Assembly (NCBI GenBank): GCA_032622095.1
Contig: CP136066.1
Span: 90,977,319-91,041,318, forward strand
Reading direction: 5' to 3'
Source of the DNA: Siphonodentalium dalli
Taxonomy: Eukaryota; Mollusca; Scaphopoda; Gadilida; Siphonodentaliidae
Length of the DNA: 64,000 nucleotides
Shown here: positions 55,102 to 64,000 of the stretch, one piece after another
How positions within the stretch are numbered: the first letter of the stretch is position 1
How the letters are laid out: every line of letters starts with the position of its first letter
Notes under the pieces: generated by a model
What the model was told of the DNA's origin: nothing
Database searches by the model: none
What the model saw: only the letters and a program-made list of their open reading frames with translations
Made by a program: the position numbers and the translations under genes

Positions 55102-55314
55102 CAGTAATGCCCTAAATAATCGACACCTTAACCACAGCAGAATTATGTGTAACTTTTCAGGATTTAGTCGGAAATATGGCTTGTTGCCTTTCATCGGAAA
55201 GCTCTCACTGAGAGCTTTCCGATGAATGGCAACAAGCCATATTTCTGACAAAATCCTGAAAAGTTACCCATAATTCTGCTGTGGTTAAGGAGTCGATTAT
55301 TATGGGGCATAACA
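55102..55314. mobile_element. family A foldback MITE in PC intron 8
   Basis: CAGTAATGCCCTAAATAATC; arms meet at 'gctctcactgagagct'. The right terminus is diverged ('attatggggcataac'). Confidence 0.72.
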
Positions 55315-55625
55315 TGCTATGAAGTGAGATATCCTTTTTCCTGTGGAAAAATCTGTGGGTGCGTTCCTTGAGGTTACCTGGAACAGCACACAAACATCTT
55401 CCTGTTAATCATATCAGTAAACAATTTTCCGGATGAACTTGATTACACAACTCCTTGCTGTGCGATGATGTATTTGACATGAGTTGTCAATAGCTGTGTA
55501 CTCTATTCAAAATTTGTGCATGCTTCAGCAGACAACGCTGGTGAATTGAAAACAAATGTTAGCAGCTCTCAACCAATCGGAATGTGTGTTTTAGCGACAA
55601 ATATTCAATTTGAATTAGACATTCG
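55315..55625 (+). repeat. element Y copy 1, continued
   Basis: 'gaagtgagatat', 'acagcac', 'cttcctgttaa', 'acttgattac', 'ttcagc.gac', '(t/c)gctgg(t/a)gaat' and 'gtt.agc/tagctct' align with 59334-59355 and 59624-59850 around the family-D insertion there. Confidence 0.5.
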
Positions 55626-56634
55626 CCTTGTTTTTTTGTTTTTTTTTAGACTTTAATCACAATTGTGAAACTAAATTGTTGTACCAAACGAATTGCCTGT
55701 TGAGTATGAGCTGATACAAGATTGTAACTGACTTTGTAATTGGTCATATGGAATTCTTTTTCTGATCAGGATCTCAATGATCTAGGATACAGGGTCAGGC
55801 TGGAAAAATTTTTGGCCAAATTTTGGTCAAAATAGGCTATTTCTGAAATTGTTGTGCCATTTTTCAGAAACTTTGGTGTAAACATTATTTATTCATCCCA
55901 AAAAATTGTTCATGAATTTACAAAATGTTATATATGAGGAAGAAGTGTGTTAGAGAAGATGAGGATTTGGCATCTAGCAGTAGGCACTTATTTGGAGCCA
56001 TCTTCTCAGAAACGTTTGCCAAATATATGGGATCGTTATAAAACTGAAACGAGAAAAAGCTAAATGAAATTGACAAATTCAAAGCAAAAGAATAAAATGC
56101 GCAGACAAATTTTGAGATGAGAATTGACAATTTATTACTTGTATAAATTTACATATTTAAATAAACTAATATTAGGGCTTTTTTTATATCATAACCTTTT
56201 TTTATTCATATTCATCTGAATCCGAGGTACTATCATGTCCACTCGCAATGAAAATTGGACCAAAACAGATTCCTGATGGCACACTGCCAACACCTGATGT
56301 GATGAATAATCATGTAAACTCAGCCCTCTTAATTCGGATTGTTTGGCATCAGCAATCCTCTATGGCAACTCTTTGCCGTGGCCCAGTTTGCTTCAGCAAA
56401 TGGCTTCGGCATTGCTGATTGCCATAGCCAATTATGAGGTCTGCAAACTACAGGTGACTCTTCACTGACCATCTCTGGTGCTTTATGAGATATCTGCAGT
56501 TATTGGAATATATGGCTAAAATTAGAGGCCAATGTCGTTATAGGTTTATAACCACATTAATAATAAATCCATTATATAGTGCATTCCATAATTAATTTAT
56601 TCCAATGTCCTTTACACCGATTATTACCCCATCC
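55626..56634 (+). other. PC intron 8, nothing recognised
   Basis: Contains an imperfect inverted pair 'ggcatcagcaatcctctatg' against 'cggcattgctgattgccata' (56347-56430). No exon or RNA gene is supported. Confidence 0.4.
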
Positions 56635-56823
56635 ATAAGGCATGACACTGTTGTCATTGCCATCCTTCAATGAGGAAGCAACCCTGTGCTGCAACAAAAT
56701 CATGTGCATCTCAAGATTTCATACTGACAATATCCATCAACTCCCCACCGAGCACTCCTTTAATGCATTAGTGGTGCGAGTGACCTTGCTCAAGGGTCAC
56801 AACTGGGTGCGAAATTTGAACAG
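56635..56823 (-). repeat. SINE-like repeat, minus strand
   Basis: 'gagtgaccttgctcaagggt' with 'cacaactgggtgcgaaattt' at about 56777-56820 is the inverse of 10037-10084. It is the body/tail of the same tRNA-type SINE; the A-box head is not visible because a hAT element lies at that side. Confidence 0.55.
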
Positions 56824-56831
56824 GTAGTAAC

Positions 56832-57207
56832 TAGGGCTGTAATGATACACTTGGTCATGATATGATACGAATCACGATACATGATCAACGATACGATACA
56901 TATCACAATATGCTAAGTTAGTGTTTCCAAATGATTACCACCTGAATTATCAGTACAACATGTTTATAACTGGAGGTCGAGTTAATTATAAACTAAAGTG
57001 CAGTTTAATTGTTAGCTAGATGAGTCAAATACATATAATATACATGTAAACTTGAGAGAACATTGTAGGTTTTGCTCTTTTACAAATGCCCATCTTCAGA
57101 AACAAATTGATTTCTTGTGTAGTGATACACATGACACAATATGATGCGCGTATCGTTTGAAAGTGTATCGTGATACATTGAAAGCACGATGAATCATTAC
57201 AGCCCTA
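56832..57207. mobile_element. hAT-type MITE, 376 bp
   Basis: TAGGGCTGTAATGATAC at left and its near inverse 'aatcattacagcccta' at right. The flanks GTAGTAAC (56824-56831) and TTAGTAAC (57208-57215) form an 8-bp duplication with one mismatch. Internal clusters of 'cacgatac'/'gtatcgtg' lie near both ends. The (T/C)AGGGCTGTAA.GATAC terminus is a familiar hAT end. Inserted at the edge of the SINE copy. Confidence 0.8.
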
Positions 57208-57233
57208 TTAGTAACTAGACAGTTACACCTCGA

Positions 57234-57398
57234 TTTACCCTTCCATGACTGGAGCCTCGCATATATTAGAGAATTCATTGGCCTAACAATATTTACCTTG
57301 TAAGCCAGTGCATTCTCTTATATATATGTGAGTCTCCCATACACTGGCACAGGATCTTTAATGCTGCACCAGCGCAGCTCCTGTCATGGAAGGGTTAA
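57234..57398. mobile_element. family B piggyBac-like MITE, internally deleted
   Basis: TTTACCCTTCCATGACTGGA (TTAA to TTTA) and 'gtcatggaagggTTAA'. Each hairpin has lost one arm, so only 'ctcgcatata' and 'gcattctcttatatat' stubs remain. Confidence 0.65.
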
Positions 57399-57611
57399 CT
57401 CAAAATTTAGCAAAAACCTTGTGCCAATGCATTTTCTTATATATGCAAGTCTCCCACAGGCAGCCTCCAATATATAATAGAATACATTGGCCTTTGTAAG
57501 CCAGTGCATTCTCTTATATATACAAGTCCCCCATATGGAGCCTTGCATATTTAAGAGAATGCACTGGCACAGGATGCTGCACAAGTACAGCTCCCGTATT
57601 TAAAAGGTTAA
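57395..57611. mobile_element. family B piggyBac-like MITE sharing a TTAA with its neighbour
   Basis: TTAACTCAAAATTTAGC at left, 'cccgtatttaaaaggTTAA' at right. Both hairpins are present with mutations ('gcattttcttatatatgcaa'). The left TTAA is also the right TTAA of the preceding copy, so it may be a tandem insertion or an internal rearrangement. Confidence 0.6.
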
Positions 57612-58207
57612 CTTGAAAACTGGCCACTGGTGCGAAACTCAGCAGTCCAATGGTGAACACCGGAACTGATACTGACTACAAGCCAAACAATCTACCATTG
57701 ATCTCCGAGCTCCACATTGACTCGGGGTGTGCTTATCACAATGCTTTGAGAAAATCTGAAGCAATATGTAAATATCTGTATATATAAAACCCTTCATTTT
57801 GTGTGTATGTGTCTGTGTGTCACACTCGGTCACGCATTTGGAATGTTTATAACTTTTTCATTTTCCATTTTGTCCCAAATTTGGAACATATGATGTGACA
57901 CATCTTTGAATACGACATGTAAATTTTCAGGCTTATCGGTTAAAGATGGCCTCAGATGTAGCACATTTCAAAGGGTCTCAATGGCAAAATTTTCATTGTC
58001 GATAAGGAGTGATTTCGCATACGAAAGCATGGACGCCACTTAATAGTGCACTAAGAGAACTCTATAGCGATCTATGCCCTGATGATAGTGCATGATAGAT
58101 ATAAGCTAGAGATATGCCGCTTCCATCAATAAACTGACGAAACTCTATACACCCGTCATTTTTGACAGGCAATCCCCCTAGTAATAAGATAATGCCTTTA
58201 ATTTCAG
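57612..58207 (+). other. PC intron 8, 3' end
   Basis: 57780-57960 carries 'aaaacccttcattttgtgtg' followed by 'gtgtctgtgtgtcac' and 'ggaacatatgatgtgacaca', a dispersed-repeat style tract. Ends in acceptor 'gcctttaatttcag'. Confidence 0.45.
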
Positions 58208-58442
58208 ACAAATATTCCATTTCTGCTGAATGTTTTGGAACATGAACAGTTCTTGTCTGGAGTGGTTGATACACATTTCATTGATGAGAATCCACAGCTG
58301 TTTCAACTTAAACAGTCACAGAACAGGGCTCAAAAGCTTCTGCATTACTTCGGCTCTGTGATGGTAAATGGTCCGTCTACACCATTCGCCACTAACCTGG
58401 AGCCAGCTGATTTGGAACCCTCTATACCACAGATATCTTTTG
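58208..58442 (+). CDS. PC: pyruvate carboxylase exon 9 (linker to carboxyltransferase)
   Basis: Residues 470-547: [60 protein letters not shown] and a Pro/Glu-rich linker ending [15 protein letters not shown]....F..G.VDT.FIDENP.LF and the VNGP.TP segment lie just before the carboxyltransferase domain in animal enzymes. Phase 0 in, phase 1 out at TTTTG|GTATGT. The next exon is not in the remaining 5.5 kb, so the carboxyltransferase, allosteric and biotin-carrier parts continue beyond the window. Confidence 0.93.
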
Positions 58443-59000
58443 GTATGTATTATCTTAATAACATGATGGAAATGGTAGTTTTAATATTATATAGAAATGG
58501 GTTCTGTCTGGCCATTCTTCCAAACTTGAGCTCTATACCTCAGTTAACTTTTCAGCAGTCGTATAATTTGAATGATTTTTGGGTTGATGATGAAACACTT
58601 TGGGGAAAAGGATATTTACATACAATGAATTTTGTTCATTTAGTTTTTATTGACTTATTATAAAAATGGATTTTACTATTTGCATGACTAAAACCTTTGG
58701 TGCACCCTACAGGCTAAAGCTCTCATTCGATCGTCACCAAACATTATACAGATATTCGGGGTGTCCTCTTGATGGGAACCATCAAATTTTTCAGAAATTT
58801 GTTTTAAAAAATTATTTTACATTTAAACCCTTGGCATGTCAGGCATGTTTAGGATCACCTCTAGATGGAAGCTATTTCATTTGAACGATTTTTGAAATGA
58901 AAAACATGGGCGCTGGCAACCATCTTGGACTTTACTATTGCATGGCTAAATGTTTCCAGACTTTCCTCAAGTTGAGCTATAGTGTCATTAACATTGGTCC
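58443..59000 (+). repeat. PC intron 9: decayed T-array-like repeat
   Basis: 'ttttactatttgcatgacta' with 'aaacctttggtgc' at 58669, 'ggcgctggcaaccatcttgg' near 58910 and the right end 'aagttgagctatagtgtcat' at 58968-58987 mark a diverged, mostly unit-less copy of the T family. Confidence 0.5.
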
Positions 59001-59159
59001 TTTGTGTGTAAAATATGACCATCCCTGTATTATCTTAGATGGGATGCAAATGATCTTTTGTAGAGAAGTAGTAAAGGTTAAAGTTCAATCAATTCCTCAA
59101 CATTAGCATAGTATCATTTAATAAGCATTACTAGGAAAGGAAAAATATTCTTAAAATCA

Positions 59160-59356
59160 GCAAACAATTGGATATTCGAGCCGATTTGCCGGCGAGTCCA
59201 CAAACTGTTTTCATGCTCGAATCCCCAACAATCCAATGAAACATGGTGCGTTTATCGCCATTCTAATTCAATCCATCACCAAATTTAAAAGAAACTGCAC
59301 AAAAAAACACTTTTTATTGAAATTACATGCTTTGAAGTGAGATATTCATGTGCGTA
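59160..59356 (+). repeat. element Y copy 2, first part
   Basis: Aligns with 54690-54850 and 55315 onward. Interrupted at 59365 by a family-D element with a perfect duplication, so the uninterrupted Y sequence here can be read across that site. Confidence 0.5.
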
Positions 59357-59364
59357 CTCATAAC

Positions 59365-59618
59365 CAAGCCTTGAAATAGTGAGCCTGTCATTTGCAGAAT
59401 GAGGTTCCCAGAGGGTGAATTTAGTGATGCTATCCCGCACAGTGGGCTAGCATCACCAAATTCACCCTCTGAGAACCTTATTTTGCTAAGGCCTAAGCAG
59501 AATGAGGTCCCCAGAGGGTGAATTTGGTGATGCTAGCCCACTATGCGGGATAGCATCACTAAATTCACCCTCTGGGGACCTCATTCTGCAAATGACAGAC
59601 ACACTATTTCAAGGCTTG
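59365..59618. mobile_element. family D foldback with perfect 8-bp TSD
   Basis: CAAGCCTTGAAATAGTG and the inverse 'cactatttcaaggcttg'. Flanked by CTCATAAC at 59357-59364 and 59619-59626. Two hairpins of 'gaatgaggt(t/c)cccagaggg' stand back to back with only 'ctaaggcctaagc' between, so the unique middle seen at 10642 is deleted. Confidence 0.82.
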
Positions 59619-59626
59619 CTCATAAC

Positions 59627-59870
59627 AGCACCAGAACAACTTCCTGTTAACTGTGTATAGAATACAACTTTCCGGTTGACTTGATTACTCGACTCTTAGC
59701 AGTGCAGTGCCATAATTTATGCACTTTGTTAATAACACCGTGCTCCATTCTAAATTTGTTCATTCTTCAGCGACTGATGCTGGAGAATCAAAAACTAAAG
59801 TTAGTAGCTCTCGGCCAATCAGAATGCCTGTTTCAATGACAAATATTTGATGTTAATTAAAGTTAATAGC
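59627..59870 (+). repeat. element Y copy 2, second part
   Basis: 'agaacaacttcctgttaact', 'tttccggttgacttgattac' and 'agtagctctcggccaatcag' match 55395-55600. The AT-rich end is not defined. Confidence 0.5.
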
Positions 59871-61479
59871 ATTAACATAATATGCATTGTTTCTTTTATG
59901 TTTTATGTTTCAAAAATCTTCCCTGTAGGATGGTCCCTGTCTTTATAGTTTAACTTGTGTATCTTAATACTGGAGGATTGAAAAATCATAAATTATAAAA
60001 CTTTAGCCGTAGGACTTAACATCCTTGTATTATAAAAGAATCAAAGATGGAGTTTATGAACCCACTAAAACATTTTATTTATTTTATTTTTATTTATTTT
60101 TTTGTCTGTTTGGCTGTGGATATAGAAATGGGCTCTGTCTTTCCATTGTACTTATGTCTGTTCGTCTATCCACAACAAAATTGGTACTCTCTATCTCAGT
60201 GAACATAAAGTCAGATTTGAATGATCTCCACATGGAACGGGTTTTGGCCATTCATTTTATGCAGAGTGAAAATGCAACCTTGACCTTATAAGCCAGTGTA
60301 TTCTTTTATAAATTTGAGGCTCCCTATGGGAGATATAGCATATATAAGAGAATGCGCTGGCAGAGGATCATGTTGCCAAATTGGATTGTGGAAGTGGGGG
60401 GGGGGGGTATTAGTTCCACTGGGACAGTCCTACCTTTAATTTCTTCTGAAGTTATGGCCCTTGGAGTGTAAAATATGTCCACCCATGTATCTCTGACATG
60501 TTAGATCGGATGATCGTTGGTATATTCATGAACCATAGATGGGATGAAGGGTACCCACATACTACAGGTTTTGGTCAGTCAACACAAGCCATATTAAGAA
60601 ATCTTTCAAAGTAAGCCACCTCAGAAAATTAATAGATTGCAGCAACATTTGGGGGAGACAGATACTCTAGGCAGTGTGCTATGTTTTGATTTGGTGATTG
60701 CCTTGTTGATTCACATATTGATATTGGTGTACAAACAGGGACGCTGGAAGGAATCAAGTGTATGGGGGTACACACCTTCCAGAAATGGACACTCTTCAGT
60801 CAGAGGTATTGATATAAATGCAGAAAAGACAACATTCTGGTAATCATACAGCACTGCCCCACCCTCTGCCACCATAATCCGGCGCCCCTGTGTACAAGAT
60901 GTGAAACAAAACATAAACCATGTGCTTACAGAGATAAGTCATTGAACCCTAAAGTGAATGATAGTCAATTGTTGTTTTGATATTTGTAGATAATCCAAAA
61001 TAGTTTCTAATCAATCCCATGGATGGTTTGAAATTGAAGATACCGTACATATACAGGTATAATTCAAAGTATATTCAGGTGTATGTACTATGTAGTGTGT
61101 TATCGCTTTCTCCAAAATAATTAATGTTTGTTCTATGGTCGATCCAACCACTGGCTTTTGAGGCTCTCATGAATATTTTGGTTGGGATCATACAGTCTCA
61201 TTGAATAGCCGACAATAATCTTATCAGATTAAGTCTCGGGAACTATGTGTGCCAAATCTATCTGTATTGATGGGTTTGCATTCATTCCATTGGTAATGTC
61301 TCAGACTTGGCGCTATTTCATTTCATTTCATGCAAGGCGGAATCCAGTGTCTTTAAAAAGCCGATGACAATTACAAACACCGCATCATGATTGGTTATAA
61401 TTAAATTGCAAGATCGGATATCATTTTTTCGAAACTGCAAAACCGGTTAAATTGGGCAAATAAAACCTGGTTATCAGTT
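59871..61479 (+). repeat. PC intron 9: decayed dispersed repeats
   Basis: 60110-60620 has 'gaaatgggctctgtctttcc' and 'gttatggcccttggagtgta', a 'gttatggcc' repeat like 42770. A family-B hairpin fragment is embedded at 60290-60362 ('tgtattcttttataaatttg' against 'catatataagagaatgcgct'). A G10 run is at 60397. No exon. The remainder is unassigned. Confidence 0.45.
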
Positions 61480-61925
61480 AAAGATGCATAATCTGAATTA
61501 ACGCTCCTAAATTACTATTTCTTTGGCTTCAGGGGTGAAAAATTTGTTATTCCAGTCGAGGAACCCACCCGTCAAAGCTCAGAGTGATCAGATATCGATT
61601 TTTTGAAATTTCTCAAAAAGTGTAATTAGTTGTGGCCCAGAAACGAGTCGTCAAACCAATTGTGGACGAAGATGGATAACTCCTAAATCAAGTGGTAATA
61701 CTGCCAAATATTGTGATAGGCAAGTGATAATATGGCGATATTTCATTGAACAACATTTTGATAAATAACTCATTTTCGGAAATTTTATACCATAATAGCG
61801 GTTAGCATTATTCTGTTGTAATTAATCGATTCTGATAACAAGAGTGTATTTTGAAGAAATGTTGTTGTTGTAACTTGATGATATGGGGACCGTCTGATCA
61901 GATTGAGTACCTTAACAGGGTATAA
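61480..61925 (+). repeat. dispersed repeat X, fullest copy
   Basis: 'agatgcataatctgaatt', 'tcctaaattactatttcttt' and 'ggcttcaggggtgaaaaatt' match 12531-12645. 'ggttagcatta', 'cgattctgataa', 'tgatgatatggggacc' and 'gattgagtacctt' match 41565-41715. No ends or coding recognised. Confidence 0.5.
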
Positions 61926-62212
61926 ATCCTATATACCTCTTAAACATAACCCGAATCCTGCATACTAGAAAAAATAATATGATTGATATTCATCTAAGAT
62001 CATGAGAACAAAGCTCCATGTTCCTGCAACTTTAAACAAATATTGCCAGTGTAACAAAACATTAATTATTTTGGTCTTGCTCTCAAACTATTATAATATA
62101 TACTGTCATTCTTTCAGCATATATAATTTAGTTTTCTTTTGTTCCAGTTTTATTTTCCTACATTAAAACTTTATAAAATATTATATTTTCTGATCATGTT
62201 TTCTAAAACTGG
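61926..62212 (+). other. PC intron 9, nothing recognised
   Basis: AT-rich with no supported feature. Confidence 0.4.
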
Positions 62213-62220
62213 TGTGTTTG

Positions 62221-62564
62221 CAAGCCTACAAATAGTGTTTGTCATTTGCAGAATGAGGTCCCCAGAGGGTGAATTAGGTGATGCTATCCCACACAGCGGG
62301 CTAACATTACCAAATTTACCCTCTGGGGACCTCATTCTGCTTAAGCCTCATCTTCTGGGAAGTATCTATAGTCTCAAATTAACATTATTTTTAGTAACTT
62401 TTTTCCTTCTTGGAAGTTTCTATATCCCCTAGTTTGCAGAAGATATAAATCACAATCGAGGTGACTAACGGGTGAACATCACCAACTTCAGTAAATCAGA
62501 ATCAGTAAATTCACCCTCTGGGGACCTCATTCTGCAAATGATAGACACACTATTTGCAGGCTTG
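62221..62564. mobile_element. family D foldback, one hairpin reduced
   Basis: CAAGCCTACAAATAGTG and the inverse 'cactatttgcaggcttg'. The first 'aatgaggtccccagagggtg' hairpin is complete; the second has lost its first arm. Flanks GGTGTTTG/TGTGATTG agree at 6 of 8. The middle segment matches 10642-11085. Confidence 0.72.
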
Positions 62565-63251
62565 TGTGATTGAAGACTAGTGTTGGAGCCAACTTCATTT
62601 GATCAAGTACTGGTGCAGTATAAATTGTGACAGATGATAATTTTAGAGTTTTATCTTGATTGGATGTGAGAAGCATCATTTTGTCTAAGCGTGTGATACA
62701 TGTGCTTTCTAATCATGTTTTCTTGTCTAATGTTTGAAAATCTAGTTGATTAAAGCTTTCTCAACATAAGTACATCAAAGAAAACATTTGATACGAGTTC
62801 AAGGGCTATAGTGGAAAATATACCAAGCTCGTTTTAGATATATGGCTGTCATAGAAGTTGTCTGATAGCTTAATATACCCCCCTGAACGAGTTGTGGGGG
62901 GGGGGGGTATACTGAAATCAGCTTGTCTGTCCATATGTCTGTCCGTCTGTCCATCCGCCCATGGACCCAATTTTGTCCGAGCTTTTATTCCTACATTTTT
63001 GGTCAATTTTTTAAAACTTGGCACAGGTATTTAGTATCATGGGAACCTGCGCACCTGCGATTATGATGTCTGTCCAACATTTTTTGTGGAGTTATCCCCC
63101 TTTTTCAACTTAGAAAATTTTCAATACGAGGGGGGGTATACCTTAATCCCACCTGGGACAGGCCCATCTCTAGTTTTGTGCTACTATATCAGACAATTTC
63201 TGACTAATTTGATCTGATCTGGCCGATTTCGAATTGAATATGAATAGTTTA
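62565..63251 (+). repeat. PC intron 9: 'tataccccc' dispersed repeat at 62873-63170
   Basis: 'atatacccccctgaacgag' and 'gggggggggggtatactgaa' form an inverted start. A 'gtctgtccgtctgtccat' tract and 'gagttatccccctttttcaa' follow, then 'agggggggtataccttaatc' at the end. Same general class as 33098 and 40203. Confidence 0.5.
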
Positions 63252-63450
63252 CTGTAATGCCATAAATAATCGACTCCTTAACGACAGCAGAATTATGGGT
63301 AATTTTTCAGGATTTAGTCGGAAATATGGCTTGTTGCCATTCATCGGAAAGCTCTCAGTGAATGGCAACAAGCCATATTTCCAACTAAATCCTGAAAAAT
63401 TACCCATAGTTCTGCTGTCGTTAAGGAGTCGATTATTTAGGGCATTACTC
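63252..63450. mobile_element. family A foldback MITE in PC intron 9
   Basis: 'ctgtaatgccataaataatc' to 'agggcattactc'; the centre is shortened to 'gctctcagtgaatggc'. Terminal bases have mutated at both ends. Confidence 0.72.
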
Positions 63451-64000
63451 AGAATAATTGTAATCAACAAAGCTCTTTTATTTCAAAAATGTGAGAAAAG
63501 CTTGCATTCTGGATCAGCATAGTGAAGGGACAGAACGCTGGCACGCAGTTTGGACAGCGAGTATCCTGTCATCAAAGATTTAATAAATTAGCTCCTTTGG
63601 GGTTCATGCAGTTTACTGATTTTTTCTCGCAGTCCAATTCCCAAATACTATATTTAAAGGACTTAGCTGTTTGAATTAAAAATTACAACTATTAAATAAC
63701 ATTCGATTTTGTATTTTTTCCGGGTATAAAAATAGGTTGATAATTACTTGAAGTACCTTCAGAATATATGTATATGGAAGATATAAAAAATCCAACTTCA
63801 GAGACATACTTTTGGTCTTGAAATCTTAGTGTGTCATTCCCAATCATTAAAGTTCTGGAAGTGGAATGAAATGCACAACTGTCTGTAAAACGGATATTGC
63901 TTTATCGTAATTGTAAACTATTTTGACTTCGTGTGCCGCCTTCTCTTCATTCTAATCATCAAAATTATAGGGTACCACAAAAGCAGTTCTGATTAAAATC
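63451..64000 (+). other. PC intron 9 continuing past the window, nothing recognised
   Basis: No exon resembling the start of the carboxyltransferase domain is seen. Confidence 0.45.

Noticed and set aside
53021-57584. ORFs with a repeated YKRMHW/ECIGT-type peptide
   Set aside because: These are translations of the family B hairpin arms (tgcattctcttatata) and their complements.
9700-63470. Recurring peptide [20 protein letters not shown] in ORFs at 34723, 39870, 63295 and others
   Set aside because: It is the translation of one arm of the family A foldback. The identical DNA explains the identical peptide; it is not a protein family.
58443-64000. Search for the next pyruvate carboxylase exon
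   Set aside because: No reading frame resembles the start of the carboxyltransferase domain, so it must lie past the window end.

Overview
Organism. This is nuclear DNA from an animal: two split genes with GT-AG introns sit in AT-rich DNA full of transposon debris. There are no operons, ribosome binding sites or CRISPR arrays. The repeats point to a marine invertebrate. They include ~160-bp tandem arrays bounded by short inverted ends (like bivalve 'pearl'/HINE elements), dispersed units with GTCCGTCC runs followed by 'agttatggccc' blocks, and abundant foldback MITEs. A lophotrochozoan, most likely a mollusc, is my best guess, but the window does not prove it. || Layout. (1) 1-12130: the 3' part of a plus-strand gene homologous to human C19orf47. 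Five coding exons end at a TGA at 12128-12130; the 5' exons, which should hold the SAM-like domain, lie upstream of the window. (2) 12131-38730: about 26 kb with no gene I can support. It holds four tandem arrays (T1 is inside the first gene; T2-T4 are here), foldback MITEs and a broken non-LTR retrotransposon at 34568-36370. (3) 38782 to beyond 64000: the first nine coding exons of mitochondrial pyruvate carboxylase on the plus strand. They encode a transit peptide, the whole biotin-carboxylase domain and the linker. The carboxyltransferase and biotin domains must lie past the window end. || Mobile elements. I sorted the repeats into families from their ends and target-site duplications (TSDs). 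A = pogo/Tigger-like foldbacks (CAGTAATGCCCTAA, TA TSD). B, C and C3 = piggyBac-like MITEs (TTAA ends with CCCTTT). D = multi-arm foldbacks with 8-bp TSDs (hAT-like). There are two further hAT-type elements with 8-bp TSDs, a 4.6-kb PIF/Harbinger-like element with TTA TSDs inside a C element, tRNA-type SINE pieces, two non-LTR retrotransposon remnants, and several unclassified foldbacks (E, H, I, J, K). || The two genes have unrelated functions and share only the neighbourhood. What stands out is how far the pyruvate carboxylase introns are built from palindromic elements: intron 1 is almost entirely two abutting piggyBac-like MITEs, intron 4 is largely one nested stack, and exon 6 sits between two large foldbacks. 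I found no new multi-gene biological system. The novel material is in the transposon structures.
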